Assembly (NCBI GenBank): GCA_035624455.1
Contig: DASPRM010000025.1
Coordinates: 1-64,000, forward strand
DNA: 64,000 bases
Direction: 5' to 3'
Source of the DNA: Terriglobales bacterium
GTDB taxonomy: Bacteria > Acidobacteriota > Terriglobia > Terriglobales > Acidobacteriaceae
How positions within the stretch are numbered: position 1 is the stretch's first letter; every line of letters begins with the position of its first letter. The notes beneath the pieces are model-generated. The model was not told the DNA's origin and ran no database searches. It worked only from the letters and a program-made list of their open reading frames with translations. The position numbers and the translations under genes were made by a program. Below, piece after piece: positions 1 through 8,144 of this stretch.

Positions 1-1
1 A

Positions 2-178
2 TCGATGCTGACAAATTCCGGCCCGGACGAGGTCATTGCGGTTCCGGCCTCCTACGATGAAACCGGCCGCTATGGCGTGCAGACTCCATTCACCGATCAG
101 ATGTCAGCCCACTGGGAAGGTGGTGCTTGGGAAGTGGACGATGCCCAGTGTTCAGGTCGCGGTCAAATATCTTCATGA
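2..178 (+). CDS. C-terminal end of an unknown protein (runs off left edge)
   Basis: An open frame enters from the left edge and ends at a TGA at 176-178, giving about 58 residues. The visible part is polar and rich in Gly, Asp and Ser, with an aromatic patch around HWEGGAW and one cysteine near the end. It resembles the tail of an exported protein, but I do not recognise a family. It lies on the same strand as the secreted protein that begins at 470. Only the end is visible, so neither the start nor the function can be judged. Confidence 0.45.
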   Translation, partial: SMLTNSGPDEVIAVPASYDETGRYGVQTPFTDQMSAHWEGGAWEVDDAQCSGRGQISS

Positions 179-265
179 TCGAAGAGAATCCCTTGACCTG
201 GTCGTACAGGATCCAGAGCGCTCCAATCTGTACTGCATTCCCTCAGATTTTGGCTGGAACGATCC

Positions 266-306
266 GGCTTTTTTCTTTCGCCAGGTCCTGCAAATCCAAG
301 TCAGGC
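266..306. repeat. Direct repeat, copy 1 (partner at 1135-1175)
   Basis: About 40 bases beginning GGC followed by a T run, then a core close to CTGCAAATCCAAGTCAGG. The segment at 1135-1175 matches it with a few changes. The two copies bracket the secreted-protein gene at 470-1093. Both lie just downstream of a coding region, so the unit may be a shared 3' end or terminator-type element. Confidence 0.7.
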
Positions 307-469
307 CAAAACGCTCGCAGTCTCCCCATTCAGAGAAACACACCTTGCCAGGAGTAGTCGTTGCGGCTACATCCTCCGGGGAATTGCCGCGCTACTCACT
401 TCAGTGTAGGTTGCGCGGCTAATCAGTCTTTCCACCGTACGCATGGTTTGGAAAGCATAAGGAGGTCTT

Positions 470-1093
470 ATGCCCAAGGCCATGTTCGCCGTCCTCCTGG
501 TCATTACACTGCTTGCCGGTACGTCCTTGATCTGGGCGCAAGGCATCAGTGACGTGTACTGGGTCAACTACTACTCCAACCGTCCCACCACGACCGTCGT
601 CCGGGCTGACGCTGTGATTCTGGATCAGACTGTCCGCATCATCAATCCGGGAGAGCAAGGAAGCCCGATCGCTGCCGGTCACGGCGCAGTCTGCGCCGAC
701 ATCTACGTGTTCAACGACGATCAGGAAATGGAAGAGTGCTGTGAGTGTCTGATTACGGCCAACGGATTGCTTACTCTTTCCGTGAACAATGATTTAACCC
801 ACAACCCGCTTACCGGATTCCCGCCTCCAGCAAATGGGGTGATTAAGATCATCTCCGACAACCGGTCCAACTGCGATGCTACCAGTCCGGTGCCGACGCC
901 GGATATTCGCGCGTGGGGGACTCACTTGCAGGCCCCGAGCGTCGAGGCGCTGGTGACCACTGAGGATGAGTTCCTGAATGCGCCCCTGCAGCAGGACGAA
1001 CTGTCATTTCTGGGTCAGGCCTGCTCCTTTGTGCTATTCCTGGGCAGCGGCAAGGGCCGGTGCACTTGTGGCGCATCGCTTGAACCGGCGTAA
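470..1093 (+). CDS. Secreted eight-cysteine protein, paralogue of the gene at 60268
   Basis: A 207-residue protein with a signal peptide (about residues 1-23, cleavage near WA/QG), so it is probably exported. The mature part starts QGISDVYWVNYYSNR and contains LDQTVRIINPGEQG and ANGLLTLSV. All of these recur in the protein at 60268-60864, and all eight cysteines (including ECCEC and a terminal CxC) are shared. That pattern fits a disulphide-bonded or metal-binding extracytoplasmic protein. An AAGGAGG site four bases before the ATG supports the start. The gene has its own terminator and no operon partner. No named domain is recognised and the function is unknown. Confidence 0.85.
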   Translation: MPKAMFAVLLVITLLAGTSLIWAQGISDVYWVNYYSNRPTTTVVRADAVILDQTVRIINPGEQGSPIAAGHGAVCADIYVFNDDQEMEECCECLITANGLLTLSVNNDLTHNPLTGFPPPANGVIKIISDNRSNCDATSPVPTPDIRAWGTHLQAPSVEALVTTEDEFLNAPLQQDELSFLGQACSFVLFLGSGKGRCTCGASLEPA

Positions 1094-1119
1094 TTCCGAT
1101 AGAACGAATTGAGAACAAC

Positions 1120-1144
1120 GCCGCCCCCAAGGGCGGCTTTTTTC
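1120..1144 (+). terminator. Intrinsic terminator of the secreted-protein gene
   Basis: A perfect seven-base stem GCCGCCC/GGGCGGC with a four-base loop, followed by seven T residues, begins 27 bases after the stop codon at 1093. Confidence 0.9.
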
Positions 1145-1175
1145 TTTTGCCTGGTCCTGCAAATCCAGGTCAGGC
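1135..1175. repeat. Direct repeat, copy 2 (partner at 266-306)
   Basis: Same unit as at 266-306. It starts in the terminator stem and T run, then continues with CCTGGTCCTGCAAATCCAGG. On the minus strand it lies exactly where the homology of the truncated oxidoreductase (1171-1294) stops. Confidence 0.7.
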
Positions 1176-1294
1176 TTCAGCGATGCGGCCTGAACATGTA
1201 CAAGCAGTTCACCGTCTTTGTCAGCAATGACCGGCTCTGGGAATTCTTCGTAACGAGGCACGCCTCCAATCGTGTGCAGGACGGCTGCATGCAT
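1171..1294 (-). pseudogene. Truncated zinc-type alcohol dehydrogenase/quinone reductase
   Basis: The frame starts at an ATG preceded by GGGGGAG, 22 bases after the stop of the DoxX-type gene, so it was probably its operon partner. The first 41 residues (starting MHAAVLHTIGGVPRYEEFPE, ending AASLKP) are the typical start of medium-chain dehydrogenase/quinone oxidoreductases of about 330 residues. Homology then stops at the repeat at 1135-1175. The frame goes on as unrelated sequence to 1034, and the cofactor-binding domain is absent. The start signals are intact, so this looks like a real gene cut off by rearrangement. The family assignment rests on the short N-terminus only. Confidence 0.65.
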
Positions 1295-1316
1295 GCGAGC
1301 TCCCCCTTCGACGTTT

Positions 1317-2279
1317 TCATCCCACAGATTCTACGGGCAAATATGGCGCCAACGCGTTCGCCAACAGCAGGATGGCTCCGCAGAAGAGCAGGGTGTCGAA
1401 GAAATAGTTCAGCGCAACCACGTCTTTGGGCGCTCGGAGGAGCATCGGCAGGTAAACCCAGAACATCGTCAACAGAATCGTCAGCCCGAGAGAGGTGGCT
1501 GCCAGGCGCGCTTTCTTATTCACGACCAAGCAGACGCCTGCGAGAATCAGAATCAGGCCAACAAAATAACTCAGGAGGATTCGACCGGGAATCCAGTCGG
1601 GAGTGAGCTTCTGCAGCGGAACTCCGGGCACGAATGCCGGATGCAGCAGATGCTGCACTCCATAGAAAAGGGCCGGAATCCCTATGAAGAATCGCGGAAA
1701 GGCAGCCCATGCCGGGAAGGGCTGAGCGGGCGGCGCCTGTTTCCGCCGAGTGCGCCACGCCGATATCGCGAAAGCGAAAGCGCCGCCACTGAAGGCAAGT
1801 TGTCTGAGCGCCAGGGCCCAAAAAAATCTATTGCGTGGGTGTGCAACGACGGCTGGGATGTCCATTACGAATACGAAGATTAGCAGCGTGATTCCTACCA
1901 GAGCCGCTGCCAGCCGTGCGCGGACGAGAACTGAGAGGCTGAGGGCCGCGCAAAGAAAAGCGGCGCCCACCAGATAGACCCAAAACGTATGCCAAGGAAT
2001 CCAGCGTGGAACGAGGGTAGCAATGGCCGCGGTGGAGGTGAAATGCTCGGACCCAAAAACAGCCAGCGGAATCGCAAAAAACAACCGGCCAAACGGCATG
2101 ATTTTGTCGATGCCATGTTCCTGCGGCAGTTCCCTGGAAATTCTGGCGAGGCCGATGATGAGAACCAGCGACGCACAAACGTAGATCCAGAATACCGTTG
2201 CCGGAATGCCAAACGGCATGGAAGCCACGGCAAGTACGGAAACAGCGAACGGTTGGAAACAGCACAGGAGGATTGGCAA
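1317..2279 (-). CDS. DoxX-like integral membrane protein, probable tandem fusion
   Basis: A 320-residue, very hydrophobic protein with about eight membrane segments. Two halves have the same layout: each has a Pro-rich aromatic motif near WIPW/WIPG, a phenylalanine followed by G(S/V)(E/Q)H, then three helices. This suggests two DoxX/DUF417-type units in one chain. DoxX proteins are four-helix membrane proteins linked to thiol-redox complexes and oxidative stress. The start is TTG at 2279, supported by GGGGAG seven bases upstream; an ATG 20 codons later is the alternative. The stop lies 22 bases before the truncated oxidoreductase. The fold class is fairly sure, the exact role is not. Confidence 0.75.
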   Translation of the reverse strand: MPILLCCFQPFAVSVLAVASMPFGIPATVFWIYVCASLVLIIGLARISRELPQEHGIDKIMPFGRLFFAIPLAVFGSEHFTSTAAIATLVPRWIPWHTFWVYLVGAAFLCAALSLSVLVRARLAAALVGITLLIFVFVMDIPAVVAHPRNRFFWALALRQLAFSGGAFAFAISAWRTRRKQAPPAQPFPAWAAFPRFFIGIPALFYGVQHLLHPAFVPGVPLQKLTPDWIPGRILLSYFVGLILILAGVCLVVNKKARLAATSLGLTILLTMFWVYLPMLLRAPKDVVALNYFFDTLLFCGAILLLANALAPYLPVESVG

Positions 2280-2771
2280 GCGTCGCTCCCCGCCTGATTC
2301 GAGCAGGGAATTCTAAGGCTGCCACCCAAGGGAAACAACCCGGCTGTGACGAGTGCACAAGACTTCGCGGGCGAGACGCCAGCTGTGCACGCTGAATGCC
2401 GCGATGAAACCAACGCCATTCGGCCACCGTCCTGCCCAGACGAGTGGCCACAGCGCGAACATGGGGCAGCGGGCGGATACCGCTTCAAATGCTCACGGCA
2501 TGAGAGCGTGATTCCATCCCACCCTTCACTGCGCTCAGGGTGGGGCACCCACAGTTTCGGGGGTGGAGGAAAGGGTGGGCCAACCGTCCTATGAAGGATG
2601 AGTTGTATTCGAGTCTGAATAGACGGCAAGAAAGCGTGAACGGGCGGCGTGCAGACCTCTGCTTAGCAATGGAACTGCCCCACTCATGCCAAAAGAGGGC
2701 TTGAGTGGGCCCATCACCCCGGCAGGGCTCAAAGAGAAGTTGAGGCTAGAATAGCCGTCGCGGCCCAACCC
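2280..2771. other. Non-coding stretch with degenerate intergenic repeats
   Basis: No convincing gene. Overlapping frames on both strands lack start signals. The region holds an inverted repeat CCCACCCT/AGGGTGGG at 2518-2544, which has a sister copy at 55791-55817. Confidence 0.5.
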
Positions 2772-4046
2772 CTACTCCCACCTCAGGCTCTCGACCGGGT
2801 CAAGTTGCGCGGCGCGGGTTGCGGGCACGGTTCCGAACAGGACGCCGACCACAGTCGACACCAGGATTGCGATGATCGCCGACAAACCCGAAATTGGGAT
2901 GCGGAAGTTGGTCAGGAAGCGAACTGAAAAGGGCAGGGCGAGGCCGATCAGAATTCCAATCATGCCTCCGGAGAGCGAGATGAACATCGCCTCCGCCAGG
3001 AACTGATATTTGATCTCGCGATTGGTGGCGCCCACGGCTTTTCGGACTCCGATCTCTCGAATGCGGGAGCTCACCGTGGCCAGCATGATGTTCATGATCC
3101 CCACGCCGCTGACGATCAGCGTGACCAGCGAGATCAGCAGCAATACCGCAGTCAGCGCGTTTGCGGTTTTTCCGGCGACGTCCAGAAGTTGGGTCAGGTT
3201 CTCCGCCCGGTAGACCGACTCGGGGCGATGGCGCGACTGCACGACGCGGCGAATCTGCTCGGTGGCGCGGGGCACATCGGAGGAATCAGCCATGGAAAAG
3301 AACAGCTGCTTGGCATAGTCATCACCGGTGTAATAGCGGGCGACAGTGTAGGGGATGAGAAATGTGTCGTCGGCAATCTCAGACTGGCCGAAGGTCTCGA
3401 CCCGTTCGCGAATGGCGCCAATGATGGTGAAGGGCAGACCGCTGAGCTTGACCGTGTGTCCGATGGCGGCCTGAGGGCTGCCATAGAGTTTATTGGCCAG
3501 CTTGTAGGTGATGACGGCGACTTTGTTGCGCGCCGCGGTGTCGTCTTCGTCGAAAAATCGCCCGGAGAGGATCACCAGATTGCGCACTTCTGCGTACTCA
3601 ACCGAAACGCCCAGGATCAGGACGTCGCGTTCCTTGCCCCCGGCGATGGGAATGCGATCGTGGATCTCGACCATGGGAGAAGCCGCGCGCACACCGGGCA
3701 CTTGCTCGCGCACTGCCCGCAGGTCATTCATGGTGAGCAGGTCCTGGGGAGCGGTGGAGGTGGATGCGCTGCTGGCACCGGAATAATCCACCACAATCAT
3801 GTTGGCGCCGATGCCCTGAATCTGTCCCAGGATGTACTGCTTTCCGGTCAAGCCAATGGTTACAACCAGGATCAGAGAAGCGGTGCCGATCACCATGCCC
3901 AGCGCGGTCAGCACAAAACGAATCTTATTGGTGCAGAAGGTGTCGTACGCAAACCGCATGATCTCTTCGAAGACGAGATTGGGCTTGACGGGTGGCCGTA
4001 TTGCCGGTGGGGTGGTGACGTGACTGGGAGCGGTGGTGGTAGCCAT
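2772..4046 (-). CDS. MacB/FtsX-type ABC transporter permease
   Basis: A 424-residue permease of the MacB/FtsX family. The chain has a short cytoplasmic start, one membrane helix near residues 35-60, a large periplasmic MacB-PCD-like domain and three C-terminal helices. The C-terminal FtsX region contains the typical SRIREIGVRKAVGA segment. Such proteins export peptides, lipids or antibiotics, or transmit force across the envelope, and they need an ATPase. No ATPase gene is adjacent. The ATG at 4046 fits the family N-terminus (MATTTAPSHV); the longer frame upstream to 4148 is encoded by a repeat and was rejected. The substrate is unknown. Confidence 0.85.
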   Translation of the reverse strand: MATTTAPSHVTTPPAIRPPVKPNLVFEEIMRFAYDTFCTNKIRFVLTALGMVIGTASLILVVTIGLTGKQYILGQIQGIGANMIVVDYSGASSASTSTAPQDLLTMNDLRAVREQVPGVRAASPMVEIHDRIPIAGGKERDVLILGVSVEYAEVRNLVILSGRFFDEDDTAARNKVAVITYKLANKLYGSPQAAIGHTVKLSGLPFTIIGAIRERVETFGQSEIADDTFLIPYTVARYYTGDDYAKQLFFSMADSSDVPRATEQIRRVVQSRHRPESVYRAENLTQLLDVAGKTANALTAVLLLISLVTLIVSGVGIMNIMLATVSSRIREIGVRKAVGATNREIKYQFLAEAMFISLSGGMIGILIGLALPFSVRFLTNFRIPISGLSAIIAILVSTVVGVLFGTVPATRAAQLDPVESLRWE

Positions 4047-4100
4047 CGGACTGCCTGCGTCCGGTTCAATTGTAATCGCCGGGAAGCTGCAGTGGCACGA

Positions 4101-4185
4101 TTTGACGCTGGCAAAGCTGCCGCTACTCCGGCGGGGCTGTGGGTGCACCTTTTGAGGCTGGCAAAGCTGTCGCTACTCCGGCGGG
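4101..4185. repeat. Two copies of a 35-base direct repeat, 50-base period
   Basis: Copies at 4101-4135 and 4151-4185 share a core GCAAAGCTG followed by CGCTACTCCGGCGGG. The second copy runs into the 3' end of the PIN-TRAM gene and supplies its last codons and stop. The first extends the frame upstream of the permease. Confidence 0.8.
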
Positions 4186-5267
4186 CGTTCGCCGGCAACT
4201 GCGGGTGCGGCCGGGGTGGTCGAAGTCTGAATTACAGGCTTCTTGGCGGACTCGGCAGGTCTGACCGGTTGCTGCACGGGGCCGCGCTCATCGAACTTGC
4301 CGAAGATCATCTTGCCGGCGGTGGTTTGCAGGACCGAGGTGACGGCAATGTCGATGGTCTTGCCGATCATCTTGCGAGCATTGTCCACCACGACCATGGT
4401 GCCATCGTCGAGGTAGGCGACTCCCTGGTTATATTCCTTGCCTTCCTTCAGGATGAAAACCCGCATGGCCTCGCCGGGCAGCACGATGGGTTTGAGCGCG
4501 TTCGCCAGTTCGTTGATGTTCAACACTTCAACGCCCTGCAGCTGGGCGACCTTATTAAGGTTGAAATCATTGGTAATGATCTTGGCTTCGAACTCTTTGG
4601 CCAGCTCGATGAGCTTCATGTCCACTTCGCGGATGGAGGGGAAGTCGTCTTCCACGATCTGCACCTGAAGCGAAGCGATCTTCTGAATGCGCTGCAAGAT
4701 ATCCAATCCCCTGCGGCCACGGTTGCGCTTGAGAGGATCGGCGGAATCGGCTACGAGTTGCAACTCGCGGAGAACGAACTGCGGGATCACCAGGACGCCG
4801 TCGAGAAAGCCGGTCTCGGCGATGTCGGCGATGCGGCCATCGATAATCACGCTGGTGTCGAGAATCTTCTGCGCACGCTTCGCCTGCTTTTCGCCGCCAA
4901 AGATTCCGCCTAGAGCCGACAGGTTCAGCAGGTCACCCTTGTTGGCCCCGACGATCAAGCCCACATAAGCCATGAACAACATCACTCCCAGCATCAGGAA
5001 GCTCTGGGTAGTTCCAGGAGGGATGCTGTTGCGGATGACCAGGCTGAACAGGTAGGCGCCGATGATACCCAGGATGCTGCCGATGGCTGCCCCAATCAGC
5101 CGCTTCAGACTGACGAGCCGGAGGCGAGTCTCGAACAGGATGACGACCACGCCCATGACCAGGCCCACCACAAAGTCGGTAACCGGCGACAGCCCGAACG
5201 GGTGCAGCAGGAAGCAGGCAACGGCCAGGACGATGACGAAGATGGCACGAACTATGAATAAGTCCAA
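4173..5267 (-). CDS. PIN-TRAM domain membrane protein (YacL-like)
   Basis: A 364-residue protein. Four N-terminal membrane helices (about 1-110) are followed by a PIN nuclease-like domain from about 133 to 255, with acidic residues D137 (in [11 protein letters not shown]), E168, D216 and D234. A TRAM domain covers about 262-325, and the C-terminal tail is Pro/Ala-rich. This is the architecture of the YacL family, thought to bind or cleave RNA at the membrane; the substrate is not established. The PIN acidic set appears intact, so nuclease activity is plausible. The last codons and the stop lie inside a dispersed repeat, so the C-terminus may have changed recently. Confidence 0.9.
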   Translation of the reverse strand: MDLFIVRAIFVIVLAVACFLLHPFGLSPVTDFVVGLVMGVVVILFETRLRLVSLKRLIGAAIGSILGIIGAYLFSLVIRNSIPPGTTQSFLMLGVMLFMAYVGLIVGANKGDLLNLSALGGIFGGEKQAKRAQKILDTSVIIDGRIADIAETGFLDGVLVIPQFVLRELQLVADSADPLKRNRGRRGLDILQRIQKIASLQVQIVEDDFPSIREVDMKLIELAKEFEAKIITNDFNLNKVAQLQGVEVLNINELANALKPIVLPGEAMRVFILKEGKEYNQGVAYLDDGTMVVVDNARKMIGKTIDIAVTSVLQTTAGKMIFGKFDERGPVQQPVRPAESAKKPVIQTSTTPAAPAVAGERPPE

Positions 5268-5339
5268 AGGGTCCTCCCCCCGGCTGCGGTGGATTGCAAC
5301 CGGTTGCGGAGCGCACCCGACCCTCTAAACGGGGATCGC

Positions 5340-5870
5340 TCCGCCGCCCCTACTAACGGGGATAACCAAATTATTAATGCTGGCATTTATATCACCGGGT
5401 GGGGTGGTTGGCACGTGCAAAAAAGGACTAGCCGCCGGTGTATCGCAAGCTGGTGGCTCGCAGCCCTGCCGCAACTGTTGGCATTAACTTGTGGTGCAGA
5501 CAGCGGTATCGGCCACCTACTCCCCAGCTGTAGCAGAGACGTCGATGAGGGTATGCCCTGTGTGTCCGGATCGCCGGATAGCGCAGGTTATCTGAAATGG
5601 CAATAGGGAGAACCCTAATTCCAATTGACGCTAAGCCAAGGGTCGAGCATTTTGATTCCAGGGACACAAACGGGCCCCACCTGCGCGGGGGCGGAAGGGA
5701 CATCCGAACTTGGGTCCGGCCCGCGTACTCATCAACGAGCTACCAGGCTAAGCAACTGAAATGTAGTCTAGGAACCGACTCCCGGCCTACAGCAGGGATC
5801 AGTCGATCCGGGAAAGGAACCTAAGAAACCGGCGCACGTCTCGGGGGAGAACTGGCGCCGGTTTTCTATT
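5340..5870 (+). ncRNA. Candidate structured RNA of unknown type
   Basis: About 530 bases without a credible gene but with many possible helices. A stem CGGGCC/GGCCCG (5671-5723) encloses two smaller hairpins. TCCCGG/CCGGGA (about 5779-5812) encloses GGATC-AGTC-GATCC. TGTGTCC/GGACACA pairs about 5560 with 5665, and AGGG-AGAA-CCCT lies inside it. The stretch ends at a strong plus-strand terminator (5825-5869). I tested it against RNase P RNA, tmRNA, SRP RNA, 6S RNA and the cobalamin riboswitch and found none of their invariant motifs. The 5' end is not defined and no clear promoter is seen. It could also be decayed sequence. Confidence 0.4.
5825..5869 (+). terminator. Strong intrinsic terminator of the 5.3-5.9 kb transcript
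   Basis: A ten-base stem AAACCGGCGC/GCGCCGGTTT with a 19-base loop, followed by TTTTC. No protein-coding gene precedes it on the plus strand for over 2 kb, so it implies a non-coding transcript. Confidence 0.75.
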
Positions 5871-5878
5871 AGCACTCA

Positions 5879-5990
5879 GGAGTCAGAAATCAGTTAGACC
5901 GGCAGTCAGCAATCCAGCAATCAGCAGGAACCATTTCCAAAGGAAATTTTGCAATCGCGGCCTGAACGGGCGGGGAGTCCGTTCCTTTGT
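5879..5990. repeat. AGTCAGCAATCAGCA-type repeat and degenerate double-hairpin element
   Basis: 5879-5925 holds repeated CAGTCAGCAATCCAGC units, a dispersed intergenic motif also seen at 23821-23880, 42671-42694 and 54097-54122. 5959-5990 is a degenerate copy of the AACGGACG/CGTCCGTT element found intact at 53890 and 60975. Confidence 0.55.
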
Positions 5991-6063
5991 GATTCTCAGC
6001 AAGCGCACTGTCTTAGGGCTCTTTAGATCTTCTTGTTACAATCCCCGGGTTTGAGCTGAGCCA

Positions 6064-7041
6064 ATGCGAGCGATGGTAGCGACACGTATAGGTGGCCCGG
6101 AGGTCCTGGAAGTTCGTAATGTGCCCGGCCCGGGGCCAAAAGAGAATGAAGTGCTGGTGAATGTCGAAGCCGCAGGAGTGAATTTCGCGGACGTTCTAAT
6201 GGTCATGGGAACTTACCATGGCGGCCCCTCACCACCGTTTATCGCGGGGCGCGAATTCGCGGGAACGATTCTGGCGACGGGGGAGCGCGTCATGGGGTAC
6301 ACACAAGGCAGTGCTTTCGCCGAGCGCATCGCTGTGCGTCGCGAGTTCACATGGCGGCAGCCCGAGGGATGGAGTTCCGTGGAATCGGCAGCTTTTCCCG
6401 TGAACTACTTCACCGCTTACTTCGCCTATGCGTGGGCGGGATTGCTGCCGAAGTCCGGCGAGGATCGTTCGCAGTCGCAAACGCAACGCCCGGGCGTGCT
6501 GATTCACGCGGTTGCTGGAGGAGTTGGAACCGCGGCCATTGAGATTGGCAAAATTCTCGGGGTGGAGATGTATGGGACCTCGTCCTCGGATGAAAAGCTA
6601 GCCAAGGCGAAAGCTCTCGGCCTGGATCACGGCATCAACTACCGGCAGTTGGATTACGAGAAGGCGATCCGCGAAATGACGAACGGCAAGGGAGTCGATG
6701 CGGTCTTCGAGATGCTGGGTGGGGAGCACACCGCCAAGAGCATGCGCTGCCTCGCTTTTCGCGGGCGTTTGATCGCATACGGAACCGCCACCGGAGCCGC
6801 ACATCAGTTCGATACCCGCTCGCTTTACGCGAAAAATACGTCCGTTCACGGTCTGTGGCTTGGCCCGTTGTCGACGCATTTCGACATCATGGGCGATGCG
6901 TGGACAGAATTGTCGCAATGGATTGAGCACGGCCATCTGAAGCCGCAGGTGGGACACGTACTGCCGCTGGAGAAAGCCGGAGATGCATTCCGCCTGATGC
7001 TGGAGCGAAAAAACTACGGGAAGATTGTGCTGAAGGTGTGA
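6064..7041 (+). CDS. NADPH:quinone oxidoreductase family (zeta-crystallin type)
   Basis: A 325-residue medium-chain reductase. It has a GroES-like N-terminal domain (about 1-125) with the family segment AAGVNFADVL, then a Rossmann domain with AVAGGVGTAAIE at 149-160 for NAD(P)H. The cysteine and histidine zinc ligands of true alcohol dehydrogenases are missing, which fits the zinc-free quinone reductase branch. It probably reduces quinones or other electrophilic carbonyls with NADPH in the cytoplasm. The stop overlaps a possible GTG start of the next gene. The length is normal for the family. Confidence 0.9.
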   Translation: MRAMVATRIGGPEVLEVRNVPGPGPKENEVLVNVEAAGVNFADVLMVMGTYHGGPSPPFIAGREFAGTILATGERVMGYTQGSAFAERIAVRREFTWRQPEGWSSVESAAFPVNYFTAYFAYAWAGLLPKSGEDRSQSQTQRPGVLIHAVAGGVGTAAIEIGKILGVEMYGTSSSDEKLAKAKALGLDHGINYRQLDYEKAIREMTNGKGVDAVFEMLGGEHTAKSMRCLAFRGRLIAYGTATGAAHQFDTRSLYAKNTSVHGLWLGPLSTHFDIMGDAWTELSQWIEHGHLKPQVGHVLPLEKAGDAFRLMLERKNYGKIVLKV

Positions 7042-7136
7042 AGCAGCCGCTGATTCCAAAGTCGCGGCGAAGCGGTTGCTTCGGGAAAATAAGACTGCCA
7101 AGTGACGCCCGTTTACGAAAGCCGAAGAGTGTAGGC

Positions 7137-7541
7137 ATGATGAGAACGGAAGGGCTGCGATTCAACGGCGCAGTCGAGCGGGATCCCGCCATCGATGCGT
7201 GGATGAAAGAGCATGCCGGTGAATTGGGAGCCATCGCGCAGCAGTGGTTTGAGGTGATGCGAAAGTGCGGGGACGAAGTCCGGGAGCTTTTACATGACGG
7301 TTGCCCGGTTGCATGTTTGGGAGATGCACCGTTCGGCTACGTCAATGTATTCACTGCGCACGTAAACGTGGGGTTCTTTCACGGCGCAGCGCTGCCGGAT
7401 CCGGCCCGCTTGTTGCAAGGCGCCGGCAAGTTCATGCGTCATGTGAAGCTGAGACCGGGAACAGCCACAAACGCCGCAGCGTTAAGCCGGCTTATCGAGG
7501 CTGCGTACTCAGATGTAAAGGATCGCGTCGAAAACGGCTAG
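7137..7541 (+). CDS. DUF1801 family protein
   Basis: A cytoplasmic protein of about 134 residues with the DUF1801 (YdhG-like) pattern. A helical start around residues 15-45 is followed by GCPVACLGDAPFGYVNVF and HVNVGFFHGA, then the late block KFMRHVKLR. The family adopts a small alpha/beta fold, and its role is unclear. The ATG at 7137 starts just before the conserved region. A GTG at 7038, overlapping the stop of the reductase, would add 33 poorly conserved residues. The gene probably shares a transcript with the reductase upstream. Confidence 0.75.
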   Translation: MMRTEGLRFNGAVERDPAIDAWMKEHAGELGAIAQQWFEVMRKCGDEVRELLHDGCPVACLGDAPFGYVNVFTAHVNVGFFHGAALPDPARLLQGAGKFMRHVKLRPGTATNAAALSRLIEAAYSDVKDRVENG

Positions 7542-7644
7542 TCACCGACGGCGTTGATTTCAGACGATGAAGCTCCCAGCCGACAGTTTTTCCAAGTTCC
7601 TGAACGGGCAAAGCGGACGCTGCAGATTTCTCCCAGACCCCCGA

Positions 7645-8121
7645 CTATGGGGAAACTGTTTCCCGGACTTGGGGAGCGATGTCCACCGGAAACTTCACAG
7701 ATCTGGCAATGAAACAGAGACGATGGGCCTCAGCATGAAGTTTCTGCGCTTTGTCCAGATCGTCCCCCGTGCGTATCAGGACGGTGGGCTGCAAGCATAC
7801 TCGCACGAACTCTCCTGAGCCGTCGTCCTGTTCATTCATGATGCCTGTAGCTGCATCGTGATATTCCAGAACGCTCACGTTGTTGACAGAACACAGATGC
7901 AAATACCAAAGCATGTGGCAAGCGGATAGACTGGCGACCAGCAGTTCTTCGGGATTGTAGCGAGATCGGTCGCCGCGAAAGTTCGGGTCACTCGACCCAG
8001 GGATCTCCGGCTTGCCGGCTGCGGACAGGGTGTGATCGCGGCGATAAGCCCGGTAGCTTCGGGTACCTTGGCCATCATTGCCAGTCCAGTTCACTCGAAG
8101 TTCATATCTGTGCTGCTTCAT
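7645..8121 (-). CDS. OsmC/Ohr family peroxide-handling protein
   Basis: A 158-residue protein of the OsmC/Ohr family, which reduces organic hydroperoxides with a pair of reactive cysteines. Both are visible: C68 in SLSACHMLWYLHLC and C136 in HRLCFIARS, with E59 in the conserved NPEELL block. It is cytoplasmic and probably depends on a lipoyl or thiol reductant. It is transcribed away from the DUF1801 gene and lies just downstream of the ACT-domain gene on the same strand. The subgroup (OsmC versus Ohr or a YhfA-like branch) cannot be settled by eye. Confidence 0.9.
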   Translation of the reverse strand: MKQHRYELRVNWTGNDGQGTRSYRAYRRDHTLSAAGKPEIPGSSDPNFRGDRSRYNPEELLVASLSACHMLWYLHLCSVNNVSVLEYHDAATGIMNEQDDGSGEFVRVCLQPTVLIRTGDDLDKAQKLHAEAHRLCFIARSVKFPVDIAPQVRETVSP

Positions 8122-8144
8122 GCCAGCTCCCGACTAACGGCGAT

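Noticed and set aside
3189-4913. Plus-strand open frame of 574 residues
   Set aside because: It is antisense to both the permease and the PIN-TRAM gene, and has no plausible domain.
5460-5500. Cobalamin-riboswitch-like core CTGCCGCAACTGT
   Set aside because: The B12 box and the upstream GGTG...ATCC part are missing; the match is short and probably by chance.
5640-5870. 6S RNA or tmRNA
   Set aside because: No closing stem with a large bubble as in 6S and no tag frame or tRNA-like end; left as an unknown RNA.
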